Shown here piece after piece: positions 35,604-43,921 of a DNA stretch of 64,000 bases. The notes below the pieces were generated by a model. That model was given only the letters and a program-made list of their open reading frames with translations, ran no database searches and had not been told where the DNA came from. The stretch's first letter is position 1; each line of letters opens with the position of its first letter. This DNA comes from Candidatus Phosphitivorax anaerolimi (GTDB lineage Bacteria > Desulfobacterota > Desulfomonilia > UBA1062): positions 71,603-135,602 of the forward strand of contig MPOS01000028.1 in NCBI GenBank assembly GCA_001896555.1, written 5' to 3'. The position numbers and the translations under genes were made by a program.

Positions 35604-36096
35604 GGGTTGCTGCCTTGCGGTGCAGAGATCGTCCGTATGCATGGAATCCCTGTACCAAAAAAGGCGCTCGATGATCAACGTAAAATCCCGCCTGCATGGA
35701 GAGGGTGTTTCCGGCGGGAAGGCCCCGGAAGAGCGGCTGGCATGCCCCGAGCCGGGTAAGCATCCCCAATGCCTGGCCACGATCCTGGCCCTAAGAGTGC
35801 CTCTGCCCTTTAAATTCTGCATCATGAACAATTCCCCTTGATAAGGAGCCCGCCTGGCTATATCCTGTGCCCATGGGCTGCCGCGACCATCGATTCGGAG
35901 CAGACGAAGGCGATTTCGGGAGATGGGAGAACGTTCTTCCCAGAAGAACAAAACATGCCCTTGAGCAGAACTGAGATAAAGGCTTGCATCTTCATAACCG
36001 ATATACACTCTAGCCCGATGGAAAGACCAACAAGGACGACTTGAGCTACCAGCGACCATGAATGCAGCACAACACTTTTTTGCCCGCAGGATAGAT
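35604..36096. other. Divergent intergenic region, 493 bases
   Basis: Between the acyl-CoA ligase (minus) and the HD-GYP gene (plus). I find no supported gene, terminator or tRNA. Short open frames on both strands lack ribosome sites and domain patterns. If the alternative starts at 35642 and 36058 are used, the gap shrinks to about 415 bases. Confidence 0.5.
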
Positions 36097-37512
36097 ATGT
36101 GTATTCGCGGCCTATCGAAGTCCGTCCGGAGCGTGCTGCGCTATCTGCCGGAAAAGATCCGCTCTGCAAGCCTGAGGTTCAAGATCGCCTTTTTCACCAT
36201 CATTCTTCTGACCGGCACATCGCTCATCCTCAGCCTCATGACCATCCAGATCATGAACAACTACATCCTCAACGAGATCATCAAGAGAGGAGAGTCCGTG
36301 GGAAAAAGCATCGCGGCCTCTGCAGGCTACAGTCTCCTGTCGAGAGATCTCTTGGGTCTGGATACGCTTGTTTTCAAGGCCAAGTCGTCGAACAGCGACA
36401 TGCCGTATGTCGCAATCGTGGATACGAATATGAAGGTCGTTGTCCACAGCGACACCCCCATGATCGGCGAAACCATGCACATCACCCGGGGCCGGCTTTT
36501 CAGAGAGGCCGGCGACGGCACCACGGTAAGAGAGCTTCCAGACCCGTCGGATGCCGTGTTCGAGATCTCGTGTCCCATCGTTTTCATGGACAAGGCGCTG
36601 GGCAATGTGGTCCTCGGCATGAACAGGTCGGTGCTCATAGAGGCGCAGAGAAAGGTAACCAACAGGGTGCTGCTCATCTTCGGAATCATTGCTCTCTCAG
36701 GCGTTTTTGCAAGCTCGCTGCTCGCGTCCTTCCTGATAAAGCCCATCAGAGAGCTCTCCGCAGGTGTGGATGAATTGAAAAGCGGAACAACCAAAAAACA
36801 GCTCAGGATCTTTTCCCGGGACGAATTGGGCGACCTGACGCGTAATTTCAACGAAATGTCCGCCCAATTGGCGGAACAAAGGGAAAAGCTGGGCAAATAC
36901 GCGCGCGATCTCGAGGATGCGTATGTTTCCATCGTAAAGGTGGTGGCTGCGGCCATCGATGCACGTGACGCCTATACCCATGGGCATTCCGCACGGGTCG
37001 CCCGACTCTCGCTCCTCATCGGCAAGGAGATCGGCCTTTCCCAAGACGAGCTTGCGGAGCTCGAGATTGCCTGCCTCTTTCATGATGTGGGCAAGATAAA
37101 AACACCCGATTCCATCCTGCTCAAGCAGGACAAGCTCAACCCCGCCGAATACAGGGAGATGATGTCACACGTGGAATACGGCGCCTCGATTCTCAGCTGG
37201 GCACCCTCGCTGGCCAGGTACATCCCTTCCACCCGCCATCACCACGAGTGGCACAATGGAAAAGGCTACCCTGACGGGCTGGCCGGGGACGACATTCCCC
37301 TGTTTGCAGCCATCATAGCCATTGGAGACACATTCGACGCAATGACAACGGACAGGCCGTATCGAAAGGCGCTTTCGGAAGACGAAGCCCTGAAGGAGAT
37401 CACCCGCATGTCGGGTGTACAGTTCCGTCCCGACCTGGTAAGGGTCTTTATCGAGCAGATGGAAAAACACCGGGTCCACAAGGCGCCCCAGTCTATTCTG
37501 AAGCTGGTCTGA
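36097..37512 (+). CDS. Membrane HAMP-HD-GYP c-di-GMP phosphodiesterase
   Basis: 471 aa. TM1 is at about 30-52, an extracytoplasmic sensor region at about 53-190, TM2 at about 193-213 and a HAMP domain at 214-266. The HD-GYP domain runs from about 285 to the end with His329-Asp330 (FHDVGKI), paired His residues (RHHHEWHNG), Gly390-Tyr-Pro392 (GKGYPDG) and DTFDAMTTDRPYR. All metal and signature residues are present, so it should hydrolyse cyclic di-GMP. I prefer ATG 36097 (AGGA 5 bases upstream) over an in-frame ATG at 36058 with no ribosome site. A TPR lipoprotein gene follows after 2 bases, so the two are translationally coupled. Confidence 0.93.
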   Translation: MCIRGLSKSVRSVLRYLPEKIRSASLRFKIAFFTIILLTGTSLILSLMTIQIMNNYILNEIIKRGESVGKSIAASAGYSLLSRDLLGLDTLVFKAKSSNSDMPYVAIVDTNMKVVVHSDTPMIGETMHITRGRLFREAGDGTTVRELPDPSDAVFEISCPIVFMDKALGNVVLGMNRSVLIEAQRKVTNRVLLIFGIIALSGVFASSLLASFLIKPIRELSAGVDELKSGTTKKQLRIFSRDELGDLTRNFNEMSAQLAEQREKLGKYARDLEDAYVSIVKVVAAAIDARDAYTHGHSARVARLSLLIGKEIGLSQDELAELEIACLFHDVGKIKTPDSILLKQDKLNPAEYREMMSHVEYGASILSWAPSLARYIPSTRHHHEWHNGKGYPDGLAGDDIPLFAAIIAIGDTFDAMTTDRPYRKALSEDEALKEITRMSGVQFRPDLVRVFIEQMEKHRVHKAPQSILKLV

Positions 37513-37514
37513 AC

Positions 37515-38129
37515 ATGAATAACGCCATGAAAGCTGTTTTATTTGTCTGTATCGCGGCGTTTTCACTCGTTCTTCAGTCGTGCGCCGTGACGGATATCCC
37601 GGCGCCGCCTGAAAGCCCGGTTCAAACACCGCCCCCGGCCGAGCCTGCCCCGAGGGTTCCGGATAGAACCCAAGTTGTTGAGAGGGCCAGAAAACATGTC
37701 CAGGCAGGTGAGCACCAGAAGGCCATAAGCCTGTATGCTGAGGCCTACCGATTGCAGCCGGATGACGGATCTTTGGCCCAAGAGTTTGCCCAATGTCTCG
37801 AAGGGATCCGATCAGCCGCCGATGAGATGCTGGAGAAGGGAGACATTTCAACTGCAGGCGGCCTGTACTATGTCCTGCAGCAGGATTACCAGAAATTCGA
37901 AAGCCTCGGGCAAGTCCTGTCCTTTGATCATGCCTATCTGGACACGAAACTCGGCTTCTGCAGACAAACCCTCACGAGGCAGGGTTTCGAGGAATACAGA
38001 CAGGGCAATCTCGATAAGGCCATCACGCTCTGGCAGGGGCTCCTTGCAATCGACCCGGAGAACAACGACATGAAAGAGGCCGTGAGGACGGCGATACAGC
38101 AGAAGAAAAACCTCGAGAAAAAGGACTAG
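37515..38129 (+). CDS. TPR-containing lipoprotein
   Basis: 204 aa. Signal peptide with lipobox (LVLQSC, Cys23), then a proline-rich linker (PAPPESPVQTPPPAEPAP). The mature part has TPR-like helical pairs: HVQAGEHQKAISLYAEAYRL (about 62-81) and EYRQGNLDKAITLWQGLLAI (about 160-180). TPRs suggest a protein-binding role at the cell envelope. It starts 2 bases after the HD-GYP gene and probably acts with it. The start could be ATG 37515 or 37527; both keep the signal peptide. Confidence 0.85.
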   Translation: MNNAMKAVLFVCIAAFSLVLQSCAVTDIPAPPESPVQTPPPAEPAPRVPDRTQVVERARKHVQAGEHQKAISLYAEAYRLQPDDGSLAQEFAQCLEGIRSAADEMLEKGDISTAGGLYYVLQQDYQKFESLGQVLSFDHAYLDTKLGFCRQTLTRQGFEEYRQGNLDKAITLWQGLLAIDPENNDMKEAVRTAIQQKKNLEKKD

Positions 38130-38236
38130 CGCTGCCGGGGCAAAAAGCCGTCAGATGAGAGATCACACCGCATCCTCCCCGGGATCCGGCGCAATCCCTT
38201 GACGCATTGTGCAGCCTCGTCATACACTTCCCGGTC

Positions 38237-39358
38237 ATGTTCGGCACGATACTCATCCTGATTGTCACCGTAATGCACATCTATGTCCTCTGGCGCGCCG
38301 CATCGGTCCCCTTCGTGAAACAGCGCATCTCAACCAGAGTCATCGTGATCTTAAGTATAATCCTCTGGCTCGTTTTCTATCTGGGCCGCATGTACGGCCG
38401 AGGCGGCTCCGGAATTGCCGCGTCCGTCCAGCTGGCCGGGATGAACTGGATGGCCGTGCTGTTCCTCACCACGACCGCCCTCCTCATTGTGGACATTGCC
38501 ACCGGCTTCGGGCTCTTCCAACGGAGATACGCCCCCACGCTCCGCGGCCTGGCCCTTCTCGCGGGAGGTTTGCTTTCCGCGCTCGCACTCGTCCAGGGCC
38601 TGCGGCCGCCGGTGGTACGCGACTATGAGGTGTGCATTGCCGAGCTTCCCCGCGAGCTGGACGGCAAGGTGCTCGTCGCCCTGTCCGACCTGCATGTCGG
38701 AACGCATCCGGGAAAATCGTGGCTTAAGGCCAGGGCCGCCCAGGTGCGCGGCCTTGAGCCCGACCTCGTGGTCCTGCTCGGCGATCTCTTCGAAGGACGC
38801 AGTGCTTCCCATGCCGAACTGGTGCCTGCGCTCCAGGGCCTCTCAGCGCCTCTCGGGGTCTGGGCCGTTCCCGGCAACCACGACTTCCGCCGGAGCGGCG
38901 ACGGCCTCGCCACTCTTGAGGCCGCGGGCATTCAGGTGCTGATCAACCGCTGGGTCGAAATCAGCCCCGGGCTCGTTCTGGCTGGAGTCGAGGATCTCAC
39001 GGTCCACCGAAGGAGAGGACACGGGGGAGACCCTCTCGCACAGACGCTGGCAGGCAGGCCGACCGGGGCCGTGATCCTGCTCTCCCACTCGCCTCTTGAG
39101 TATGAGAGGGCGGCTGAAGAAGGCGTGGACCTGATGCTCAGCGGGCACACCCACGGCGGGCAGATCTGGCCCTTCGGCTATCTGGTCCGGCTCACGTATC
39201 CATTGCTGGAGGGCCGCTACCAAGTGGGGGACATGACTGCAATCGTCTGCCGTGGAACCGGGACCTGGGGTCCGCGCATGCGCCTCTGGCGCACCGGCGA
39301 GATCCTGTGCATCACCCTGCGCAGTGCGCAGGCAGAGAGCACTCCCCGCTGCAGATAA
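38237..39358 (+). CDS. Membrane metallophosphoesterase (YkuE/YaeI-like)
   Basis: 373 aa. The N-terminal 110 residues hold about four TM helices. The phosphoesterase domain has all dinuclear-metal motifs: D-x-H at Asp151/His153 (LSDLHVG), GD in LLGDLFEG, GNHDF at about 213-217, H in LLSHSPLEY and GHTHGGQ near the end. The domain faces the cytoplasm or periplasm depending on topology. Relatives act on phosphoesters including lipid intermediates; the substrate is unknown here. I use ATG 38237 because the hydrophobic segment starts there; a TTG at 38207 is in frame. No good ribosome site is visible for either. Confidence 0.88.
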   Translation: MFGTILILIVTVMHIYVLWRAASVPFVKQRISTRVIVILSIILWLVFYLGRMYGRGGSGIAASVQLAGMNWMAVLFLTTTALLIVDIATGFGLFQRRYAPTLRGLALLAGGLLSALALVQGLRPPVVRDYEVCIAELPRELDGKVLVALSDLHVGTHPGKSWLKARAAQVRGLEPDLVVLLGDLFEGRSASHAELVPALQGLSAPLGVWAVPGNHDFRRSGDGLATLEAAGIQVLINRWVEISPGLVLAGVEDLTVHRRRGHGGDPLAQTLAGRPTGAVILLSHSPLEYERAAEEGVDLMLSGHTHGGQIWPFGYLVRLTYPLLEGRYQVGDMTAIVCRGTGTWGPRMRLWRTGEILCITLRSAQAESTPRCR

Positions 39359-39400
39359 AACCACACCGCCCGGAAATGCGGATTCAGGCTTGAGCTCTGC

Positions 39401-40615
39401 TTACGCGCACAGACGGTTCCTGCCCTGTTTTTTTGCACGGTACAGGGCTTTGTCAGCGGCCTTGAGCACGGAATGGGGCTTGGTGTTCTTCTCGTCGCGG
39501 CACGCCATGCCGATGCTGACCGTGATGGAAACTTCTTTCCTCGGCTTGTTGCCGGATCGTATGCGCTTGGGCTTCCTCCGGGGCCTCATGCGGCTCCGGA
39601 TGACAAACCGGGATGATTCCACCTCGCGCCGGAGGTCCTCCAGGTGTTGGTGGGCCTGGTCCGCGTGCTTGCCCGGAAAGATCACCGTGAATTCCTCGCC
39701 GCCGTAACGGAAGGCCCTTCCTCCTCCCGATACCCCCGCGAGCTTTGCCGCGACCATGCGAAGCACCTGGTCGCCCACATCATGCCCGTAACGGTCGTTG
39801 AACTTCTTGAAGTGATCGATATCGATCATGGCCAGGGTGTAGCGGTTGCCCAGCTTCAGGAGGTCCTCCTTCAGCGCCCTGCGGGCAGGCAGCCCGGTGA
39901 GCTCGTCCTTGAACGCCATAGCGTGGGAGGCCTCGATGAGTGACACCAGGAGTATGAGCCCGGCCGCGGCAAAGAAAACCATCCTCTCGACCGGACCAAA
40001 CCCCGCCCCCAAAGCCGTGAGCAGGGTGATCAGCACCCAGAAGAAGCCGCTCTCCTTTGCCCCCTGGTGCTTCACGAACCTGAATGCGGTCACCGCCAGG
40101 GCCAGGCCGAATGCCAGAAGGGCCGGCTGGGCGAGCGGCACGCCCTCGGGCAGGCTGAAGGGCAGTAGGGGGTAGGTAAGTCTGTTCAGGAACGCGTCTG
40201 GATGCGACCTGGCAAAGAACAGGACGATCAGGGGCTGAATCGCGATGAACGACATCCTCGCGATACCGCGGAAGGTGAGAAAGCCCCGCTCCTGCATCAG
40301 GTTCAGCATCATGAGGTTGAGCGGCAGCAGCAGGGTTACGGCATGGTACACGATCTGCGGCAGACCCGCCGGCAGCGGGAACCCCCGCACCCATGTCAGC
40401 AGGGCGCGGTCGCACAGCGCCAGGACGATCACGGCGAACACCAGGGAGCTCCGGTTGAACCTCCAGCCGATGAATACTGCAGAGGCCAGGATGACGGGCT
40501 GCGCCACCCTCACAACCGGAGGCACCAGGGAATGCAGGGCATCCAGACCGATCATGATCAGGGCCGCGCAGAACAGTATGCCGCCGGGAATGAAAAACAA
40601 AAGCAATCTCTTCAT
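39401..40615 (-). CDS. Membrane diguanylate cyclase (GGDEF)
   Basis: 404 aa. Seven or eight TM helices fill residues 1-230, with no recognised sensor family. The GGDEF domain follows (FKDELTGLPARRALKEDL) with the catalytic GGEEF at 305-309 (RYGGEEFTVIF), so it should make cyclic di-GMP. The RxxD inhibitory site is absent before GGEEF. Between the last helices the domain has an Arg/Lys-rich insertion (SRMRPRRKPKRIRSGNKPRK) seen in some environmental GGDEF proteins. ATG 40615 has GGAGG about 11 bases upstream. Together with the HD-GYP gene at 36097 it makes a small cyclic-di-GMP neighbourhood. Confidence 0.92.
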   Translation of the reverse strand: MKRLLLFFIPGGILFCAALIMIGLDALHSLVPPVVRVAQPVILASAVFIGWRFNRSSLVFAVIVLALCDRALLTWVRGFPLPAGLPQIVYHAVTLLLPLNLMMLNLMQERGFLTFRGIARMSFIAIQPLIVLFFARSHPDAFLNRLTYPLLPFSLPEGVPLAQPALLAFGLALAVTAFRFVKHQGAKESGFFWVLITLLTALGAGFGPVERMVFFAAAGLILLVSLIEASHAMAFKDELTGLPARRALKEDLLKLGNRYTLAMIDIDHFKKFNDRYGHDVGDQVLRMVAAKLAGVSGGGRAFRYGGEEFTVIFPGKHADQAHQHLEDLRREVESSRFVIRSRMRPRRKPKRIRSGNKPRKEVSITVSIGMACRDEKNTKPHSVLKAADKALYRAKKQGRNRLCA

Positions 40616-40771
40616 GGGTAAGGAAACCTCCCTGCCTCGCCGGGGCCTCTTTGCCGGCATATCGATTTCCTGGTCTATTCTTACGGTTATTCGCCGGAAG
40701 AACTTGAAACGGATTCCCCTTCTCTTACGGTATCCGAATCATCCCTGATGTGGTAGAGAACTTTGAGTGGT

Positions 40772-41773
40772 ATGAGCGACCAACCCGCAAAATTCGATGT
40801 CTTTTTCTTCGAGGCCTTTGCCGAGGAGACGCAGTCCTTGAAGCGCCTCCTCTCTCCGGACGTGCGGGCGGGTTTCACGCATCATACGGTTCAGGAATGC
40901 TCTTTCAGCACCCCGCCTTCGCCCTTGATCAGCATCCGCACCCAGTCGGTGATCCCGCCCGGATGGGCGGGCCTGCTCCAGGGCATCCTCACCAGGAGCA
41001 CCGGCTATGATCACGTCAATCGTTTCCGGGTGGAGACCGGAAGCTGCCTTCCCGCCGGATATCTCCCCCGGTACTGCAGCCGCGCGGTGGCCGAACAGGC
41101 CCTGCTCCTGTGGATGGCGCTCCTGAGGAAGCTTAAGCTACAGATGCGTAAACTCGAGAGATTCGAGCGCGACGGTCTCACCGGAGGTGAATGCCTGGGC
41201 AGGACGCTCCTGGTGGTTGGGGTGGGGAACATCGGCTCTGAGATCTGCCGCCTGGGCCGGGCCCTGGGAATGGAGGTCTTAGGTGTCGACATCATCCGGA
41301 AGCACCAAGACGTGCGCTATGTGGACATCGATGAGGGCATCGCGCAGGCGGATGTGATCGTGTGCGCCATGAACCTCACGCCCGAAAACAGGGGGTACTT
41401 CCGCTACGAGCTCCTCAAACGCGCTCGGCGGGGCGCGGTCTTCGTGAACATCGCCCGGGGCGAGCTCTCGCCCCACCGCGACCTGCTGCGGCTGCTGGAT
41501 GAGGGTTATTTAGGCGGTGCGGCCCTGGATGTGTATGAAAACGAGAGCAGGCTCGCCGTGGGCCTCCGCTCGGGCGTCCCGGCCGATGATGAGGATGTGC
41601 GGACCTGCCTGGAACTCCGGAAGCGCGAGAACGTGATCCTCACGCCCCACAACGCCTTCAACACGGCCGAGGCCCTGGAGAGAAAGGCCGGTCAGTCGGT
41701 CGAGCAGGTTGAGCGGTTTCTCAAGGACAATACCTTTCTCTGGCAGGTCCCGCTCCCCGGCGCTTCCGGCTGA
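40772..41773 (+). CDS. D-isomer-specific 2-hydroxyacid dehydrogenase family protein
   Basis: 333 aa. The C-terminal NAD-binding lobe has VVGVGNIGSEICRLGRAL (G-x-G-x-x-G), the catalytic Arg in NIARGEL, the acidic residue in ALDVYENES and catalytic His293 in LTPHNAFNT. The N-terminal lobe is present but unusual (FFFEAFAEETQSLKRLL; TRSTGYDHVN). It would interconvert a 2-hydroxyacid and a 2-oxoacid with NAD(P)H. D-lactate dehydrogenase and phosphoglycerate dehydrogenase relatives are both possible; I cannot choose. ATG 40772 lacks a strong ribosome site; a TTG at 40763 is the alternative. Confidence 0.9.
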   Translation: MSDQPAKFDVFFFEAFAEETQSLKRLLSPDVRAGFTHHTVQECSFSTPPSPLISIRTQSVIPPGWAGLLQGILTRSTGYDHVNRFRVETGSCLPAGYLPRYCSRAVAEQALLLWMALLRKLKLQMRKLERFERDGLTGGECLGRTLLVVGVGNIGSEICRLGRALGMEVLGVDIIRKHQDVRYVDIDEGIAQADVIVCAMNLTPENRGYFRYELLKRARRGAVFVNIARGELSPHRDLLRLLDEGYLGGAALDVYENESRLAVGLRSGVPADDEDVRTCLELRKRENVILTPHNAFNTAEALERKAGQSVEQVERFLKDNTFLWQVPLPGASG

Positions 41774-41902
41774 CAAGAGCCGGGCAGCCCGGCTTCCGAA
41801 AGTTCTCCACCGGGAGTGCAGCCGTTCTCGGAGCGGCGGTGAGAGTGACACCCATCAAGTCCGCATCCGTTCCATGGCAAGACCCGGAAACGGGAACCCC
41901 CT

Positions 41903-42916
41903 CTATTCCATATATCCTGCAGACAGGTGGTAGATGATCCTGTCGTAGAGGAAGATGATCCGGTTGTTGAGCTCCAGGGTGATGTAGATCTCCATGGGGG
42001 ATGAGAGGATCTTCTTGCGAATGACGTGCATCCAGATGCTCTTCCTGCTCAGGGCCATGGCGTTGAGCACATCCGGAAAGCCTATGTCGAGCCGCCTGAG
42101 GTCCCTGCCGTTGTCCTTGAACCTTAAGTAATCGAACGATCCGCCACGCTCCTGAAGACCCTGCCTGACCGCCTTTAGCACCTTGCGGTTCATCTCGCCT
42201 AGGTATTCCGCATGCACGGAGAGAACCGGGATCCTCGTCCTCACCTCGTGCACCCACTCCCTGGTTATCTCGGCTGCGTTCTTTTCGATGATGGCCACCA
42301 GAACGTTCGAGAGGAAGTTTTTCTGCCCCTGGGCGCCTTGGGCCATGTCGCCCAGGGCAAGGGCATCGATCTCGGGAAAGAGCTGCCGGTAGGAGTCGAT
42401 CATGGCCCAGGTGTCCCGGTAGAAGTCTATATAGAGCCTGATGGCCTTTTCGTTCGACGACCACGCCAGGGGCGGCAGCTCCGATACCGGGAAAAACCGC
42501 ACATCCTCGGCATCGTCTCCGGCCGCTGGAGCACCGCCTATAGGCCTGACCTCGTAGGTCACGATGGCGAGACTCCCATAGAAGTAGTTGTCTATGGTGT
42601 CCACGTCCACGAGTCTCACCACCTTCCCCTCGATGCCGGCCTCTTCCCTGAGCTCGCGCAGCGCGGCGTCCTTTACCTCCTCATCCGCCTCGGCAAACCC
42701 GATGGGAAGGCACCACATGCCTCGGTAGGGCTCGTTCTTCCGCTTGACGAGCAGCACCTCTCGGTTTTCGTTGACCACGATGCTGCTCGCCACAGGAAGG
42801 GGGTTTTCATAAAACACATGGGTGCACTGCATGCAGAAATCCCGCATCTTTCCTTCCATCTGACGATGAACTACGGGATCGCCGCAGTACGGGCAGTAGA
42901 TCCTTTGCTTCTTCAT
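41903..42916 (-). CDS. Zinc-ribbon Nudix hydrolase with C-terminal extension
   Basis: 337 aa, twice the size of a simple Nudix protein. A zinc ribbon (Cys8, Cys11, Cys28, Cys31) precedes the Nudix domain, whose box is complete at 73-95 (Gly73, Glu79, REL-REE-AGI), so it should cleave a nucleoside-diphosphate-linked compound such as NADH or ADP-ribose. Residues about 180-337 form a helical domain (ITREWVHEVRTRIPVLSVHA; FPDVLNAMALSRKSIWMHVI) that recalls the N-terminal domains of RsbR-like or kinase proteins, so it could sense or bind a partner. The start is 6 bases after the methyltransferase stop, implying coupling. Confidence 0.88.
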   Translation of the reverse strand: MKKQRIYCPYCGDPVVHRQMEGKMRDFCMQCTHVFYENPLPVASSIVVNENREVLLVKRKNEPYRGMWCLPIGFAEADEEVKDAALRELREEAGIEGKVVRLVDVDTIDNYFYGSLAIVTYEVRPIGGAPAAGDDAEDVRFFPVSELPPLAWSSNEKAIRLYIDFYRDTWAMIDSYRQLFPEIDALALGDMAQGAQGQKNFLSNVLVAIIEKNAAEITREWVHEVRTRIPVLSVHAEYLGEMNRKVLKAVRQGLQERGGSFDYLRFKDNGRDLRRLDIGFPDVLNAMALSRKSIWMHVIRKKILSSPMEIYITLELNNRIIFLYDRIIYHLSAGYME

Positions 42917-42922
42917 GCCATA

Positions 42923-43786
42923 TCAAACGCCTCTACGCGGGGAGAAACACCGGAACACGGCGTCGTCCTTGGTGAGGACGACCCTGCCCCGCTCCTTTGC
43001 CAGTTCTAGTATCATTGCATGAAAGGAGGATACAACATCTTTCATCTTTTGTGGATGGCTTTCCATGACATCCTTGAAGATCAGGTGTCTCTTTTTGTCA
43101 AGGTAGTCGATGCACTCACTGATCCGGTCCAGGGAGAAGAGCAGATCGTTTCTGTAGAGAATCCGGTCCACCTTCTCGAAGAAGGGGGTGAGCTGCTCTT
43201 CCCCGTTCTCCATACAGAACGACTGGAAGAGCCTGTTGATCGTGATCTCCTGGGGCGGCGTCAGCCCCATGATCTCAATGCAGCGGGGAATGAGCTCCGT
43301 CACCTCCTTGAGGGAATGCCTGCTGTGGGTCACGGTGATGAAGATGCCTCCGGGTGAGAGTACCCGGGCGATGTCGGGGATGAGGTGAGGGAAGAAGTAG
43401 AGCGAATAGCTGGCAATGACCAGGTCGAAGCGCGATCCATCCATGTCTTTGATGATATCCGCCTGCGAGTGGATGAACTCGCCCCGATAACCGATCTCAT
43501 CAACGGTCTTGAGGAACACCTCGCGGTTCTGCCGGTCCACCAGATCGATGCCCAGGATGTGCGCGCCCTCCTTTAGCCTGCCACGGAGCTTCTCGGTGAA
43601 GAACCCATACCCGCAGCCCAGGTCGAGCACCTGCTCCACCTTGGAGAGGTCGAGCGAATCCAGCGCCACCTCCCGGATGTCCTGCCGGTTGATCGCGTGC
43701 TCCTGGATGATCTTCTTGGTCTGCATGTGCTCCTGGATGATCTGGTATGCGTTCTGAATGTCTTTCAGGCTATAGAGCCCTGCCAT
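42923..43786 (-). CDS. SAM-dependent methyltransferase
   Basis: 287 aa. A class I Rossmann methyltransferase: motif I is VLDLGCGYGFF (53-63), followed by ILGIDLVDRQNREVFL and FDLVIASYSLYFFPHL. A hydrophobic or helical cap follows (residues 170-280). The substrate, small molecule or lipid or protein, cannot be inferred. It is co-oriented and nearly contiguous with the Nudix gene downstream. ATG 43786 follows AAGGAGAACGGAC. The gene is divergent from the Fe-S protein at 43922, and a perfect inverted repeat lies in the shared upstream region. Confidence 0.88.
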   Translation of the reverse strand: MAGLYSLKDIQNAYQIIQEHMQTKKIIQEHAINRQDIREVALDSLDLSKVEQVLDLGCGYGFFTEKLRGRLKEGAHILGIDLVDRQNREVFLKTVDEIGYRGEFIHSQADIIKDMDGSRFDLVIASYSLYFFPHLIPDIARVLSPGGIFITVTHSRHSLKEVTELIPRCIEIMGLTPPQEITINRLFQSFCMENGEEQLTPFFEKVDRILYRNDLLFSLDRISECIDYLDKKRHLIFKDVMESHPQKMKDVVSSFHAMILELAKERGRVVLTKDDAVFRCFSPRRGV

Positions 43787-43821
43787 GTCCGTTCTCCTTG
43801 CACATCAAAAAACAGCCCTTT

Positions 43822-43840
43822 TTGTATGTCATGCATACAA
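43822..43840. promoter_or_regulatory. Candidate operator: 19-bp perfect inverted repeat
   Basis: TTGTATGTCATGCATACAA has perfect 7-bp arms (TTGTATG/CATACAA) around TCATG. It lies in the 135-base divergent region between the methyltransferase (minus, starts 43786) and the Fe-S protein (plus, starts 43922), placed to control either or both. No regulator gene is adjacent, although the Fe-S protein has a winged-helix-like N-terminus. Confidence 0.5.
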
Positions 43841-43921
43841 TCTGCTTGCCGAGTGGAGAAATCCATGCTTTTGTACTTGGATATGCAATGATTTTCCACA
43901 AGCTATTATAAGGGGGATGAC

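Noticed and set aside
35643-36059. N-terminal extension of the acyl-CoA ligase to 790 aa
   Set aside because: The extra residues do not resemble the family; family sequence begins near 35603, and two internal ATG codons with possible ribosome sites are available.
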